Part shown: piece after piece, positions 26,384 through 34,936 of the stretch
How the letters are laid out: every line of letters starts with the position of its first letter
How positions within the stretch are numbered: position 1 is the first letter of the stretch
Source: Acidobacteriaceae bacterium
GTDB taxonomy: Bacteria > Acidobacteriota > Terriglobia > Terriglobales > Acidobacteriaceae
NCBI GenBank assembly: GCA_028283655.1
Contig: JAPWKE010000003.1
Span: 1,488,001 to 1,552,000 of the forward strand
Reading direction: 5' to 3'
DNA length: 64,000 nucleotides
The notes under the pieces: model-generated
The model's input: the letters and a program-made list of their open reading frames with translations, nothing else
Database searches by the model: none
Told to the model about the DNA's origin: nothing
Program-made: the position numbers and the translations under genes

Positions 26384-27163
26384 CTACCGCATCGCCGGCA
26401 GGCGGTCACGGTAGCGCACCATCAGCCCAAACAACTTGCGAGCATCCCAGTACCGCGGAATGAACCGTTTCGGGTCATCCATCGACCGGAAGAACCAGCC
26501 CAGGTACAACTTGTCAGCCCACATCGGAATATGAACCTGATCGCCTGAAAGAAACGCAATAGCCGCGCCAATGCAATGAATTCCAGGCAAATAGCTCAAG
26601 TTGCGCTTTAGGTATAGCCCAAGCCGTTCCTGCGTTCCGCCTCCAACCGCGATCACGACGTGCTGCGGTCGAATGCGTTCCAGCAACTCCAGCAGAGGCT
26701 TGTCTTCAATCTCTTTGCCGTACATGGGCGCGAGCACCACGCACTCGTCAGGCACAACCGCACCCTGGGTCTTCAGATACGCCAGATTCCGCTCGGCGCT
26801 CTCTTTGCCTGGCATAATCCAGACGACGTTGCCGGGCTTGCCCGCATCGCGCCGCTTCAGCAGAAACAGCAGATACTCCAGTCCGGAAACGCGATGGATC
26901 TTGCGTCCACGCGTGATGAGGTTCCACACCAGAACCATGAACGAAGAGTCCGTGATCGCGAGGTCTGCCTCAAGCAGAGCCTCGCGATACGCGGCGTTTC
27001 GGTCAATGTCCTTCAGGGCGGGGGCAGCCGGAACGACCAGCAAACCACCTTTGCTGATGTGATCTACGGCCTCCAGGGCAGTTCCATGAAAGAACTTTAC
27101 GCCCAGGATAGTCGTGAACTTAGCAGCGTCTGCTTCTCTTCGCCAGGCGTCGGACGATCCCAT
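26384..27163 (-). CDS. WecG/TagA/CpsF-family glycosyltransferase
   Basis: 259 residues, a GT26 enzyme. VVPAAPALKDIDRNAAYREAL is the N-terminal block in which the family Asp-rich site lies (ADLAITDSSFMVLVWN), and VVIAVGGGTQERLG followed by HCIGAAIAFLSGDQ corresponds to the G-x-G-x-P-x-x-E and F-x-G conserved regions. The classical G(V/L)G-x-PKQE is altered to GGGTQERLG. These enzymes add a ManNAc-type or other sugar to a lipid-linked intermediate at the membrane. Its start touches the stop of the epimerase gene (TAA immediately followed by ATG), and its stop is two bases from the fcl-like start: one compact operon. Confidence 0.8.
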   Translation of the reverse strand: MGSSDAWRREADAAKFTTILGVKFFHGTALEAVDHISKGGLLVVPAAPALKDIDRNAAYREALLEADLAITDSSFMVLVWNLITRGRKIHRVSGLEYLLFLLKRRDAGKPGNVVWIMPGKESAERNLAYLKTQGAVVPDECVVLAPMYGKEIEDKPLLELLERIRPQHVVIAVGGGTQERLGLYLKRNLSYLPGIHCIGAAIAFLSGDQVHIPMWADKLYLGWFFRSMDDPKRFIPRYWDARKLFGLMVRYRDRLPAMR

Positions 27164-28156
27164 TTATTTGCTCTGTGACCCCGTTGCGATTTCGTTTTCA
27201 ATCCAGCGATACGTCTTCTCGAGACCGTTCCTCAGCTTCACGGAAGGCTCCCAGCTTAAACGATCGAGGATCAGCGTGTTATCGCTATTACGTCCGTTAA
27301 CGCCCTTTGGCGCGTTCAGGTTGTATGTGCGCTTCAACTTCACGCCACCAATCTCTTCCGCCAGGTCAACCAGCTGGTTGATCGTCACCAGTTCATCCGA
27401 GCCAAGGTTGATCGGCTCGTCGATCTCGCTCGCCATGATCATGTGCGTACCCTTCACGCAATCATCGATGTACATGAACGAGCGCGTCTGGTTGCCATCG
27501 CCCCAGATGTTGATCTCGAGGTTGCCCGAGTTCTTGGCCTCGATCACCTTGCGGCAGATCGCCGCCGGAGCCTTTTCGCGACCACCCTGCCATGTGCCCT
27601 CGGGGCCATAGACGTTGTGGTAGCGGGCCACGCGTGTGGTCAGGCCGTAATCTTCTTCGAAGTGGCGGCACATGCGCTCAGAGAAAAGCTTCTCCCAGCC
27701 ATAGCCGTCTTCCGGCAGAGCAGGATACGCATCAGCTTCCTTCAAAGGAATCACGTTTGCGTCCGTCTGCTTGTCGCCGTTGTACACACAGGCCGACGAA
27801 GAGTAGAAGAAGCGCTTCACGCCCTGCTCCTTCGCTGCCATCAGCATGTGGGTGTTGGTCAACACGCTCAGCATGCAAAGTGCCTTGTTGTTCTCGATGA
27901 AGCCCATGCCGCCCATGTCGGCTGCAAGCTGGTACACCAGTTCCGTGCCGTCGGCCGCCTGCATGCAGGAGTCCTTGTCCTTCAGGTCGAGAGAGAGGCT
28001 CTCAACACCTTCAGAAACCTGGTACCAGTCTTCAAGAGGTTTAATGTCTACTGCACGGACCACGTTCACGCCGATGCTGCGGAGATAGGAGACAAGGTGA
28101 CCGCCGATAAACCCACCGGCACCGCAAACAACGGCCTTTTGGCCTTTCAGATCCAT
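27164..28156 (-). CDS. GDP-mannose 3,5-epimerase-like extended SDR
   Basis: 330 residues. The cofactor loop is GAGGFIG (12-18). LAADMGGMGFIENN (78-91) and FYSSSACVYN (117-126) with Cys 123, followed by YGWEK (Tyr 152/Lys 156), are the hallmark set of plant-type GDP-mannose 3,5-epimerase, including the catalytic cysteine. GTWQGGREKAPAA is the conserved substrate loop. It heads the three-gene operon with the WecG-like and Fcl-like genes, so it probably makes GDP-L-galactose, or supplies the C3/C5 epimerisation that the Fcl-like enzyme lacks (inference). Activated-sugar supply for exopolysaccharide or lipopolysaccharide is the likely purpose. Confidence 0.85.
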   Translation of the reverse strand: MDLKGQKAVVCGAGGFIGGHLVSYLRSIGVNVVRAVDIKPLEDWYQVSEGVESLSLDLKDKDSCMQAADGTELVYQLAADMGGMGFIENNKALCMLSVLTNTHMLMAAKEQGVKRFFYSSSACVYNGDKQTDANVIPLKEADAYPALPEDGYGWEKLFSERMCRHFEEDYGLTTRVARYHNVYGPEGTWQGGREKAPAAICRKVIEAKNSGNLEINIWGDGNQTRSFMYIDDCVKGTHMIMASEIDEPINLGSDELVTINQLVDLAEEIGGVKLKRTYNLNAPKGVNGRNSDNTLILDRLSWEPSVKLRNGLEKTYRWIENEIATGSQSK

Positions 28157-28278
28157 GCAAAAACCCCAGATTTTATTGGTAGGAGCAACTTCAGGCTAGC
28201 GGCCTATCCTCGTTACTGTCAAGGGATGCAACCAGTTACCAAGGTGTATAGACCAGGACTATCATCGCCACAGAGCTC

Positions 28279-29139
28279 ATGCCATCAGGACGTAAAAACT
28301 CGCTGCTGAAGATTGCAAAACAACACCCAACAGCCTTCGTCGGCGCCTTTATTTTGCTGGCCATCGGTCTCGCGGCGACGCTCGCTCCGTGGCTCACGCA
28401 CTATGATCCGGCGCAGATACATCTGCTCACGCGCCTTCAGCCACCCTCGCGTGCGCACCTCTTCGGTACAGACGAACTCGGTCGCGACGTCTTCGCCCGC
28501 ACGCTCTACGGCGCACGCATCTCGCTCGCCGTTGCCACAGCTGTCGTCTCCCTCTCTCTCGCAGCAGGTCTACTGCTCGGCTCCATCGCCGGCTTCTACG
28601 GCGGCCTCGCCGACACAGCCATCAACCTCTACCTCTCGAACGCTTTCCTTGCGCTTCCGGGAATCCTTCTCGCAGTCGCCTTCGTGGCTTTCCTCGGACC
28701 TTCGCTCGTCAACCTTGTGCTGGCGCTCGCACTCTCCGGCTGGGTCAACTACGCACGCCTTGTCCGTGCCCAGGTCATGAGCGTGAAAGAGCGTGAGTTC
28801 CTCCAGGCCGCCCGCTCGCTCGGCGCCAGCGACACCCGCCTGCTTCTGCGCCACATCCTGCCCAACATCGTGCAACCGCTCATCGTGCAGGCCGCCGTCG
28901 GCATGGCAGGCGCGGTGCTCGCGGAAGCCACACTCAGCTTCCTCGGCCTCGGCGTGCAGCCCCCCACCGCCACCTGGGGAGCCATGCTCAACGACGCCCG
29001 CTCGCACCTCTTCGAGTCACCCTACCTCATCGCCTTCCCAGCCGCTGCCGTCGCACTCTGCGTGCTCAGCTTCAACCTCATCGGCGACGGCCTGCGCGAC
29101 GCCCTCGACCCACGCTCACGCCTCCGCGAAGGACTCTAG
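28279..29139 (+). CDS. Dipeptide/oligopeptide ABC transporter permease (DppC type)
   Basis: 286 residues with five to six membrane helices. LFGTDELGRDVFARTLYGARISL is the N-terminal signature of DppC/OppC permeases, and EREFLQAARSLGASDTRLLLRHILPN is the EAA loop that docks the ATPase. The product would import peptides, nickel or other small ligands with a DppB-type partner. A DppB-type permease exists at 29743 but on the opposite strand, and neither the binding protein nor the ATPases are in the window. The ATG at 28279 lies 122 bases from the divergent epimerase operon. Confidence 0.85.
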   Translation: MPSGRKNSLLKIAKQHPTAFVGAFILLAIGLAATLAPWLTHYDPAQIHLLTRLQPPSRAHLFGTDELGRDVFARTLYGARISLAVATAVVSLSLAAGLLLGSIAGFYGGLADTAINLYLSNAFLALPGILLAVAFVAFLGPSLVNLVLALALSGWVNYARLVRAQVMSVKEREFLQAARSLGASDTRLLLRHILPNIVQPLIVQAAVGMAGAVLAEATLSFLGLGVQPPTATWGAMLNDARSHLFESPYLIAFPAAAVALCVLSFNLIGDGLRDALDPRSRLREGL

Positions 29140-29146
29140 CCACGCC

Positions 29147-29605
29147 ATGCGCATCGCCGTCGTCTCTGACACCCACTCACAGCTTCGTCCAGAGCTTCTT
29201 CCCGCCCTCGCCGAGGCCGAACACATCCTCCACGCCGGAGACCTCGGCGACGGCCGCATCCTCGAAGCCCTGCAGGCAATCGCTCCCACCACAGCGATCC
29301 GAGGCAACGTCGACCTCTACGGCGAAACAGCTCTGCTGCCCGCCACAGAAGCCATCGAACTCGGCGGCCACTTCGTTTACATGCTGCACTCGGTGCACGA
29401 TCTCGACCTGAAGCCCGAAGCTGCAGGCATCTCGGTCGTCATCAGCGGCCACTCGCACAAGCCTGGGATCGAGTCGCGCAACGGCGTGCTCTACCTGAAC
29501 CCCGGCTCCTGCGGTCCACGCCGCTTCTCGCTCCCGGTCACCTTTGCCTGGCTCAGCCTGACGCCCGGCCAGCCACCACACGCCGAGATCGTTGCGCTTC
29601 TCTAG
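29147..29605 (+). CDS. YfcE/MJ0936-type metallophosphoesterase
   Basis: 152 residues. VVSDTHSQLRPE (5-16), ILHAGDLGD, IRGNVDLYG and VVISGHSHKPGIE are the metal-binding blocks D-x-H, GD, GN-D and GHSH of the calcineurin-like phosphodiesterases of the YfcE subgroup, which hydrolyse phosphodiesters with Mn or similar metals. NPGSCGPRRFSLPVTFAWL is the typical end. It starts 7 bases after the dppC-like stop, so it is probably co-transcribed, although functional connection to the transporter is not evident. Confidence 0.85.
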   Translation: MRIAVVSDTHSQLRPELLPALAEAEHILHAGDLGDGRILEALQAIAPTTAIRGNVDLYGETALLPATEAIELGGHFVYMLHSVHDLDLKPEAAGISVVISGHSHKPGIESRNGVLYLNPGSCGPRRFSLPVTFAWLSLTPGQPPHAEIVALL

Positions 29606-29608
29606 GAC

Positions 29609-29720
29609 GCTTTCCCCGCTTTTGCCTTTGGACGCATCCTGCCTTCCACCATCAGCAGCGCCCCAAAAATCTTCGCGTAACTTTGCGCCCGTAGCAGCCT
29701 TTGCGTCGAAGCTTTCACGT
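29609..29720 (+). repeat. Dispersed intergenic repeat, copy D (long, 112 bp)
   Basis: The whole gap after the yfcE-like gene, from CGCTTTCCCCGCTTTTGCC to GTCGAAGCTTTCACG, is present in inverted orientation at 35764-35876 with only scattered substitutions and small indels, by eye about nine bases in ten identical. It contains no reading frame of its own and no strong hairpin. Confidence 0.85.
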
Positions 29721-29742
29721 TGCAGGAGCCAACAGAATCTAC

Positions 29743-30660
29743 CTACTTCCGCATTCGCGGATCAGCCAGCGCATACACCGCATCGGTCAACAGGTTCACC
29801 GCAACGTACGTCAACCCGATCGCCAGAATGCAGCCCTGCACCAACGCATAATCGCGGTTACTGATCGCCGACAACGTCAGCCGTCCCAACCCCGGCCAGC
29901 CGAAGATCGTCTCCGTCACGATCGCCCCCGCCAGTAGCGAGCCGAACTGCAATCCCATCACCGTCAGCACCGGGTTCAAGGCGTTCCGCAGCGCGTGGCG
30001 ATAGACCACCGTGTTCTCACTCAGGCCCTTCGCTCTTGCCGTGCGGATGTAATCCTGCCCCAGCTCTTCGAGCATCGACGTCCGCACCATGCGCGTCAGA
30101 ATCGCCGCCAACCCCATGCCAAGCGTGATCGCGGGCAGGACAAGATGAGCGAGAAAACTCCCCACGCCATCCCCCGCACCCGACACCGGCAGCCATCCCA
30201 GCGCGATCGAGAAGATCAGAATCAGCACCGGTCCCAGCGCAAAGTTCGGAAAACTCAGCCCCACCAGGCTGACCACGCCCAGCGTGCGGTCCGTCGCGCT
30301 GCCCTTGCGCCGCGCAGAAGCCACCCCTGCAGGGATCGCCAGTGCCGAGCCGATCAGCATCGCTGCCACCGTCAGCGCCAGCGTGTACGGATACCGCTGG
30401 GCGATCAGGTGCAGCACCGAATCATGCAGCCGCAGTGACTGCCCAAACTCCGCACGGGCCACACCGTGCCAGTAATGCGCATACTGCTGCCACAAAGGCT
30501 GGTCGAAGCCGTACTGGTGTCGCAATGCGCTGATGTCCGACGCCGTCGCACCTTCTCCCAGCATCTGGGCAATCGGATCGCCCGGCACAAGATGGATCAG
30601 CAGAAACACGACCGACACCACCAGCCACAACACCGGCAGCGTCACCACAACACGCTTCAT
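29743..30660 (-). CDS. Dipeptide/oligopeptide ABC transporter permease (DppB type)
   Basis: About 305 residues and six membrane helices. VFLLIHLVPGDPIAQMLG is the N-terminal DppB signature, YTLALTVAAMLIG and GLSFPNFALGPVLI are internal helices, and QDYIRTARAKGLSENTVVYRHALRNA is the EAA loop. It would pair with the DppC-type protein encoded at 28279, although the two genes are convergent, an unusual order for this family. The ATG at 30660 gives the standard N-terminus; a GTG at 30690 overlapping the upstream stop (GTGA) would add ten residues and is also possible. Confidence 0.85.
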   Translation of the reverse strand: MKRVVVTLPVLWLVVSVVFLLIHLVPGDPIAQMLGEGATASDISALRHQYGFDQPLWQQYAHYWHGVARAEFGQSLRLHDSVLHLIAQRYPYTLALTVAAMLIGSALAIPAGVASARRKGSATDRTLGVVSLVGLSFPNFALGPVLILIFSIALGWLPVSGAGDGVGSFLAHLVLPAITLGMGLAAILTRMVRTSMLEELGQDYIRTARAKGLSENTVVYRHALRNALNPVLTVMGLQFGSLLAGAIVTETIFGWPGLGRLTLSAISNRDYALVQGCILAIGLTYVAVNLLTDAVYALADPRMRK

Positions 30661-30686
30661 CGCGAGCCAGCCTGCACTTCCCCGCT

Positions 30687-32069
30687 TCACTCGCTTTCTA
30701 CCTCGTCCATCAAAGCCGCAGCCGTCTCTTTGGAAACATCAGGCTCCACGAGCACGTTGGCAATGCGGTTCCCGTCCATCTCCGTCACCGTAAAGCGACG
30801 ACCATCCAACTCCACGCTCTCACCCACCGCCGGGATATGTCCAAGCTGCACCAGGATCAGCCCGGCAATCGTCTCTACGCCCGCTTCCCGGGGCAGCTTC
30901 CACCGAAGCTGCGTCACCAGGTCACGCAGGCTCACCGAGCCCTCCAGCTCAATCGTCGCGCCTTCCGGCAGCGGCGAGAGCTGGCGCCCGACATCAAACT
31001 CGTCTTCCAACTCGCCGACGATCTGCTCCAGCACGTCTTCGGCCGTGATCAACCCAAGCGTCGAGCCGAACTCGTCCACCACAATCGCCATCTGCCGACG
31101 CCGTTCCTTGAACTCCCCAAGCAACTCCACCGCCAGCTTGGTCTCCGGTACCACCAACGCCTCGCGCATCACCTGCCGCAGCGTCATGCCGCTCGCAGAG
31201 CGCGTCCCGGCCAGCGCGCGGAAGTGCATCAACCGCGACACGTCCTTCTCATGCACGATGCCGATGATGTGGTCGCGCCCCAGCGTCACGTCGTAGACCG
31301 GCACGCGCGAGTGCTGGTCCTCCACCATGCGACTGCTCGCCGTTTCGAGCGGCATATCCGCAGGCAGCGAGAAGATCTTGCCGCGCGGCGTCATCACCTC
31401 GCTCACGGTGACGTGGCTTAGCTCAATCGCGCGGTGAATCATCTCTTCCTGCACCGCAGGCAACAGGCCGGAACGACGTGTCGCCGTCGCCATCAGTTTC
31501 AATTCTTCGGGCGTGTGCGCTGCGGACTCACCCTGCAAAGGAGCACGAAAGACCTTCAACACAAACGCAGCGGAGGCGTTCATCACCTTGATTGCCGGAC
31601 GCGTCATGCGGATGAAGACTTCCATCGGCCCGGCAACGGCCACCGCAATGCGTTCGGCCCGTTGCAGCGCCAGCGACTTCGGCACAAGCTCGCCCAGCAG
31701 CACTTCAAAGTAAGTGATGATGGCAAACGCAATCACCGCCGCAATCGAGTGCGCGTACACCGCAGGGTGCGCTCCACCAAAGCCCCAGTAGCGCATCACG
31801 TCCAGCAAGCCATCCGCAATCGCAGGCTCGCCTAGACCACCCAGCGCGAGGCTCGCCAGTGTCACGCCAAACTGTACGGCTGGCAGAAACTCATCGATGT
31901 TGTTTTTGAGCGCCAGCACCGTACGAGCGCCGGGTTTGTTCTGTTCGATCATCTGCTGAATGCGCGTCTCGCGCACACTCACCATCGCGAACTCAGCGGC
32001 CACAAAGAAGCTATTCGCCAAAATGAAAAAGGCGATCAGGCTTCCGTGAACGAGCATCCATTCCAGCAT
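30687..32069 (-). CDS. HlyC/CorC-type CNNM/CBS transporter-associated protein
   Basis: 460 residues. The N-terminal CNNM transmembrane domain has three to four helices (IAFFILANSFFVAAEFAMVSV, LASLALGGLGEP). Two CBS domains follow (VMTPRGKIFSLPADM, then HSRVPVYD and later MAIVVDEFGSTLGLIT), and the last 80 residues form the CorC_HlyC domain. The family exports Mg or Co or protects against excess divalent cations, regulated by ligand binding to the CBS pair. The ATG at 32069, with GGAAGG ahead, is better than the TTG at 32090. It may be co-transcribed with the DppB-like gene downstream. Confidence 0.88.
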   Translation of the reverse strand: MLEWMLVHGSLIAFFILANSFFVAAEFAMVSVRETRIQQMIEQNKPGARTVLALKNNIDEFLPAVQFGVTLASLALGGLGEPAIADGLLDVMRYWGFGGAHPAVYAHSIAAVIAFAIITYFEVLLGELVPKSLALQRAERIAVAVAGPMEVFIRMTRPAIKVMNASAAFVLKVFRAPLQGESAAHTPEELKLMATATRRSGLLPAVQEEMIHRAIELSHVTVSEVMTPRGKIFSLPADMPLETASSRMVEDQHSRVPVYDVTLGRDHIIGIVHEKDVSRLMHFRALAGTRSASGMTLRQVMREALVVPETKLAVELLGEFKERRRQMAIVVDEFGSTLGLITAEDVLEQIVGELEDEFDVGRQLSPLPEGATIELEGSVSLRDLVTQLRWKLPREAGVETIAGLILVQLGHIPAVGESVELDGRRFTVTEMDGNRIANVLVEPDVSKETAAALMDEVESE

Positions 32070-32122
32070 CAGTGCCTTCCAGCCTAGCAAACCCTTCGTG
32101 GGAAGTTCTTCTGCACAAAGTA

Positions 32123-32150
32123 GAACGCCCGCACATTTGTGCGGGCGTTC
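32123..32150 (-). terminator. Intrinsic terminator of trxA
   Basis: GAACGCCCGCACA (32123-32135) pairs perfectly with TGTGCGGGCGTTC (32138-32150) around TT. It lies 23 bases beyond the trxA stop in the direction of transcription and separates trxA from the CorC-type gene. Confidence 0.88.
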
Positions 32151-32173
32151 CTAATCCAAAAAGAGGAAACAGC

Positions 32174-32506
32174 TTATGCGAGCACCCGCGTCAGCGCCTG
32201 ATCGATGTGCTCCTTCGGCACAAAGCCGACGATCTGCTCGGCAACCTTGCCACCCTTGAAAACGAGCAATGCAGGAATACCACGGATGCCGTAACGGCCG
32301 GGCGTCATGTTGTTCTTGTCGACGTCCATCTTCATGACCTTGAGCTTGCCGTTGTACTCGGTTGCCACTTGGTCAACCACGGGAGCGAGCGCACGGCACG
32401 GACCGCACCAGGTTGCCCAGAAATCTACCAGGACCGGCGTCTCGGACTGGAGCACCTGTGCTTCAAACTCCGCGTCGGTCACGTCGTGTACAAACTCATT
32501 CGCCAT
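32174..32506 (-). CDS. trxA: Thioredoxin
   Basis: 110 residues, the normal length. LVDFWATWCGPCRALAPVV carries the redox pair WCGPC (33-37), and GIRGIPALLVF has the cis-proline that follows it in the fold. It reduces disulphides of cytoplasmic proteins using thioredoxin reductase. It is monocistronic, with a strong terminator downstream and the thr genes upstream on the same strand. Annotation is secure. Confidence 0.95.
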   Translation of the reverse strand: MANEFVHDVTDAEFEAQVLQSETPVLVDFWATWCGPCRALAPVVDQVATEYNGKLKVMKMDVDKNNMTPGRYGIRGIPALLVFKGGKVAEQIVGFVPKEHIDQALTRVLA

Positions 32507-32639
32507 TGCCTTACTCTCCTCTGCCGACGGTCATTACCGCGGGCCATTTGTCAACCACAAAATCATAGATGCCTGCTGGGTGGAAAACGGTTCATTTCAC
32601 CACGATCGAAGTATCCAGCGTATCCAGCAGATATCGAAA

Positions 32640-33557
32640 CTACTGCAGCACAAGAACTTCCGCGCCGCCAGCAACATTTACAGGAATCATTTCCACCTCT
32701 GTGCCGACCAGACCTGAAACTCGGGTTTCTGCGGCCAGAAGTGTGGTGCCTTCGTTCAGAACGAGCAGAACGGAAGGCCCTGCGCCGCTCAGAGCGACTC
32801 CTGCTATCTCCGGCTCGGAGGCCAGCGGGAGCAGGGATTTCAGCAGTGGGCATGCGTCCTGACGATATGGCTGGTGGATTCTGTCGGCCATTCCAGCGCG
32901 CAGCAGATCGAGCCGGTTTGCCGCGAAAGCACTGACCAGCAAGGACATACGCTGCACATTGAAGACCGCGTCTGCCTTCGAGTAGGTGTCGGGCAGAAGG
33001 GCGCGAGCTTTCTTGGTGGCGAGCGAGGTGGCCTGCACCGCGAGCAGCATCTGCCAGGTGGAATCCTTGCCGAAGGTGGCCGTTTCGACCCCCTGCTCGG
33101 TCTCCGCTGAAACGGTAAAACCGCCCAGCCAACACGCCGCAACATTGTCCGGATGACCCTCGCGACGGGAGGCTTCTGCGACGATTTCTGCGTCGTTCCA
33201 GCCGAGGCTTCCGAAGTGATTTGCCAGCGCTACGCCTGCACAAAGTGCTGCTGCCGACGATCCGCAACCCATCCCCAGGGGGATCTCGTTATGGATCGTG
33301 AGCTTGAGCGCGGGCGTGTCGACTTCGAACGCTTTCAACACACTCTGAAACGTTTCAACGACGAGGTTATTTTCGAGGGCGCCGACGAGATCGGCGTTGC
33401 GACCGGTGGCATGAATCTGCCACACGGGAGCAACGTGTGCCTCGACAGTCAGGTGCATGGACATCGCCAGTCCGGCCGCGTCGAACCCCGGGCCGAGGTT
33501 GGCCGAGGTTGCGGGAAGCTTCAGACGGACACCTTTGGTCTGCGTGACGCGCTTCAA
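32640..33557 (-). CDS. thrB: Homoserine kinase
   Basis: A GHMP-family kinase of 305 residues. LKLPATSANLGPGFDAAGLAM is the N-terminal homoserine-site block, EIPLGMGCGSSAAALCAG is the GHMP ATP-binding loop (P-x-x-x-G-x-G-S-S-A-A), and VALSGAGPSVLLVL is the C-terminal conserved loop. It converts homoserine to O-phosphohomoserine, the substrate of threonine synthase. The start is a TTG at 33557 whose last two bases are shared with the TGA of thrC (TTGA), a four-base overlap typical of translational coupling. O-phosphohomoserine is also a possible substrate for the thrC-like enzyme at 58331. Confidence 0.9.
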   Translation of the reverse strand: MKRVTQTKGVRLKLPATSANLGPGFDAAGLAMSMHLTVEAHVAPVWQIHATGRNADLVGALENNLVVETFQSVLKAFEVDTPALKLTIHNEIPLGMGCGSSAAALCAGVALANHFGSLGWNDAEIVAEASRREGHPDNVAACWLGGFTVSAETEQGVETATFGKDSTWQMLLAVQATSLATKKARALLPDTYSKADAVFNVQRMSLLVSAFAANRLDLLRAGMADRIHQPYRQDACPLLKSLLPLASEPEIAGVALSGAGPSVLLVLNEGTTLLAAETRVSGLVGTEVEMIPVNVAGGAEVLVLQ

Positions 33558-34936
33558 GCAGGCTGCCCCGCTGCTGCTTCCAGCGTACGAAGAACCTGAT
33601 CGACTTCGGCGTCGAGAACAAGAGGGGCCTGCTGCAGCGAAGCCATCTGGCTGCGATCCGCTTCCGGCATCGCCTGCACTTCGGCGTCGTTCAGCAGCTG
33701 GCCACGGTGGAAGTCGATGGTGTACTGCGGGTCCTTGAGGGTGTGGCCGGTGAGGAGGAGAACGGCTGTCTCTTCGCGACCGACGTGGCCCTTGGCGACC
33801 AGCTTCTTCAGGCCAGCGAGCGTGACGGCGGAGGCGGGTTCGCAACCAATGCCTTCGGCACCGATTTCGGCCTTGGCGAGCGCGATCTCCTGCTCGTTGA
33901 CCTGTTCGACCCAACCGCCGGTCTGTGCGAGGATCTTGACGGCCTTCTTCCAGCTTGCGGGGTTGCCGATGCGGATGGCGCTGGCACGAGTGTCGGCGAT
34001 GACGGGTTCGAGTTCGGTGCCTCCACTCTTCTGCATGGAGAGGTAGAGCGGGTTGGCGCCTTCGGCCTGGATGACGCTGATCTTCGGCACACGGTTGATG
34101 AAGCCGAGGTGCTTGAGTTCGCCGAAGCCCTTGCCGAGGGCCGAGCAGTTGGCAAGGTTGCCGCCGGGAACGATGATGTGGTGCGGGACCTGCCAGTCCA
34201 TCTGCTCGAGGATTTCAAAGGCCGGGGTCTTCTGGCCTTCGAGGCGGTAGGGGTTCACCGAGTTGAGCAGGTAGACCGGAGCGCGCTGCACGATCTCGTT
34301 CAGGACGCGGACGCAGCCGTCAAAGTCGGTGCGGAGTTGCACGGTCATGGAGCCGTAGTCCATGGACTGCGAGAGCTTGCCCCAGGCGATCTTGCCTTCC
34401 GGGATAAGCACCATGGAGCGCAGGCCGGCGCGGGCAGCGTAAGCCGCCATCGCAGCCGAGGTGTTGCCGGTGGACGCGCAGGCGACCCAGTCGAAGCCAC
34501 GCGAGGCGGCGACGGAGAGGGCGGCGGTCATGCCGGTGTCCTTGAAGCTGCCGGTGGGGTTCATTCCCTGATGCTTGGCGAGCAGCCAGTTGAGGCCGAG
34601 CTTTGCGGCACAACGGGGCAGCTCGAAGAGCGGGGTGTTGCCTTCGCGCAGAGTGATGATCTTGTCGTCCGGCACGATGGGAAAGAGGTCGCGGAAGCGC
34701 CAGACGCCAGACTGGTCTATCGACAGCGTGGAGGTGCGGCGCTCGTTCCAGAGGTGGCGGAGGGCGGAAGGGTTCGGGCTGAACGCAGTCTCCGACTTTG
34801 GAGCGGTTGCGCTCCACGGATACTCGACCTCAAACAAATCGCCGCAGGAACGACAACGAAAATTGCTCGCGGCTTCACTACCGGCGATTCTTTCGCCACA
34901 TCCCGTGCATCGAAGACTATGTGCTGAAACATTCAT
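33554..34936 (-). CDS. thrC: Threonine synthase
   Basis: 460 residues. An N-terminal zinc ribbon (C10, C13, C28, C31) precedes the fold-type II PLP domain. HQGMNPTGSFKDTGM places the PLP lysine at 122, the standard threonine-synthase motif, and ASTGNTSAAMAAYAARAG, IPEGKIAWGKL and IIVPGGNLANCSALGKG are the phosphate and cofactor loops. It converts O-phosphohomoserine to threonine. The ATG at 34936 follows AGAGGAAAG. It is co-transcribed with thrB and head-to-head with modA, whose start lies within the first codons of thrC on the other strand. Confidence 0.93.
   Translation of the reverse strand: MNVSAHSLRCTGCGERIAGSEAASNFRCRSCGDLFEVEYPWSATAPKSETAFSPNPSALRHLWNERRTSTLSIDQSGVWRFRDLFPIVPDDKIITLREGNTPLFELPRCAAKLGLNWLLAKHQGMNPTGSFKDTGMTAALSVAASRGFDWVACASTGNTSAAMAAYAARAGLRSMVLIPEGKIAWGKLSQSMDYGSMTVQLRTDFDGCVRVLNEIVQRAPVYLLNSVNPYRLEGQKTPAFEILEQMDWQVPHHIIVPGGNLANCSALGKGFGELKHLGFINRVPKISVIQAEGANPLYLSMQKSGGTELEPVIADTRASAIRIGNPASWKKAVKILAQTGGWVEQVNEQEIALAKAEIGAEGIGCEPASAVTLAGLKKLVAKGHVGREETAVLLLTGHTLKDPQYTIDFHRGQLLNDAEVQAMPEADRSQMASLQQAPLVLDAEVDQVLRTLEAAAGQPA

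Noticed and set aside
32400-32660. Replication origin at the GC-skew change
   Set aside because: No DnaA boxes (TTATCCACA type), AT-rich unwinding stretch or dnaA/dnaN genes were seen.
33707-34927. Plus-strand frame of 406 codons opposite thrC
   Set aside because: Antisense to a clear threonine synthase; low-complexity Asp/Gly/Val translation.
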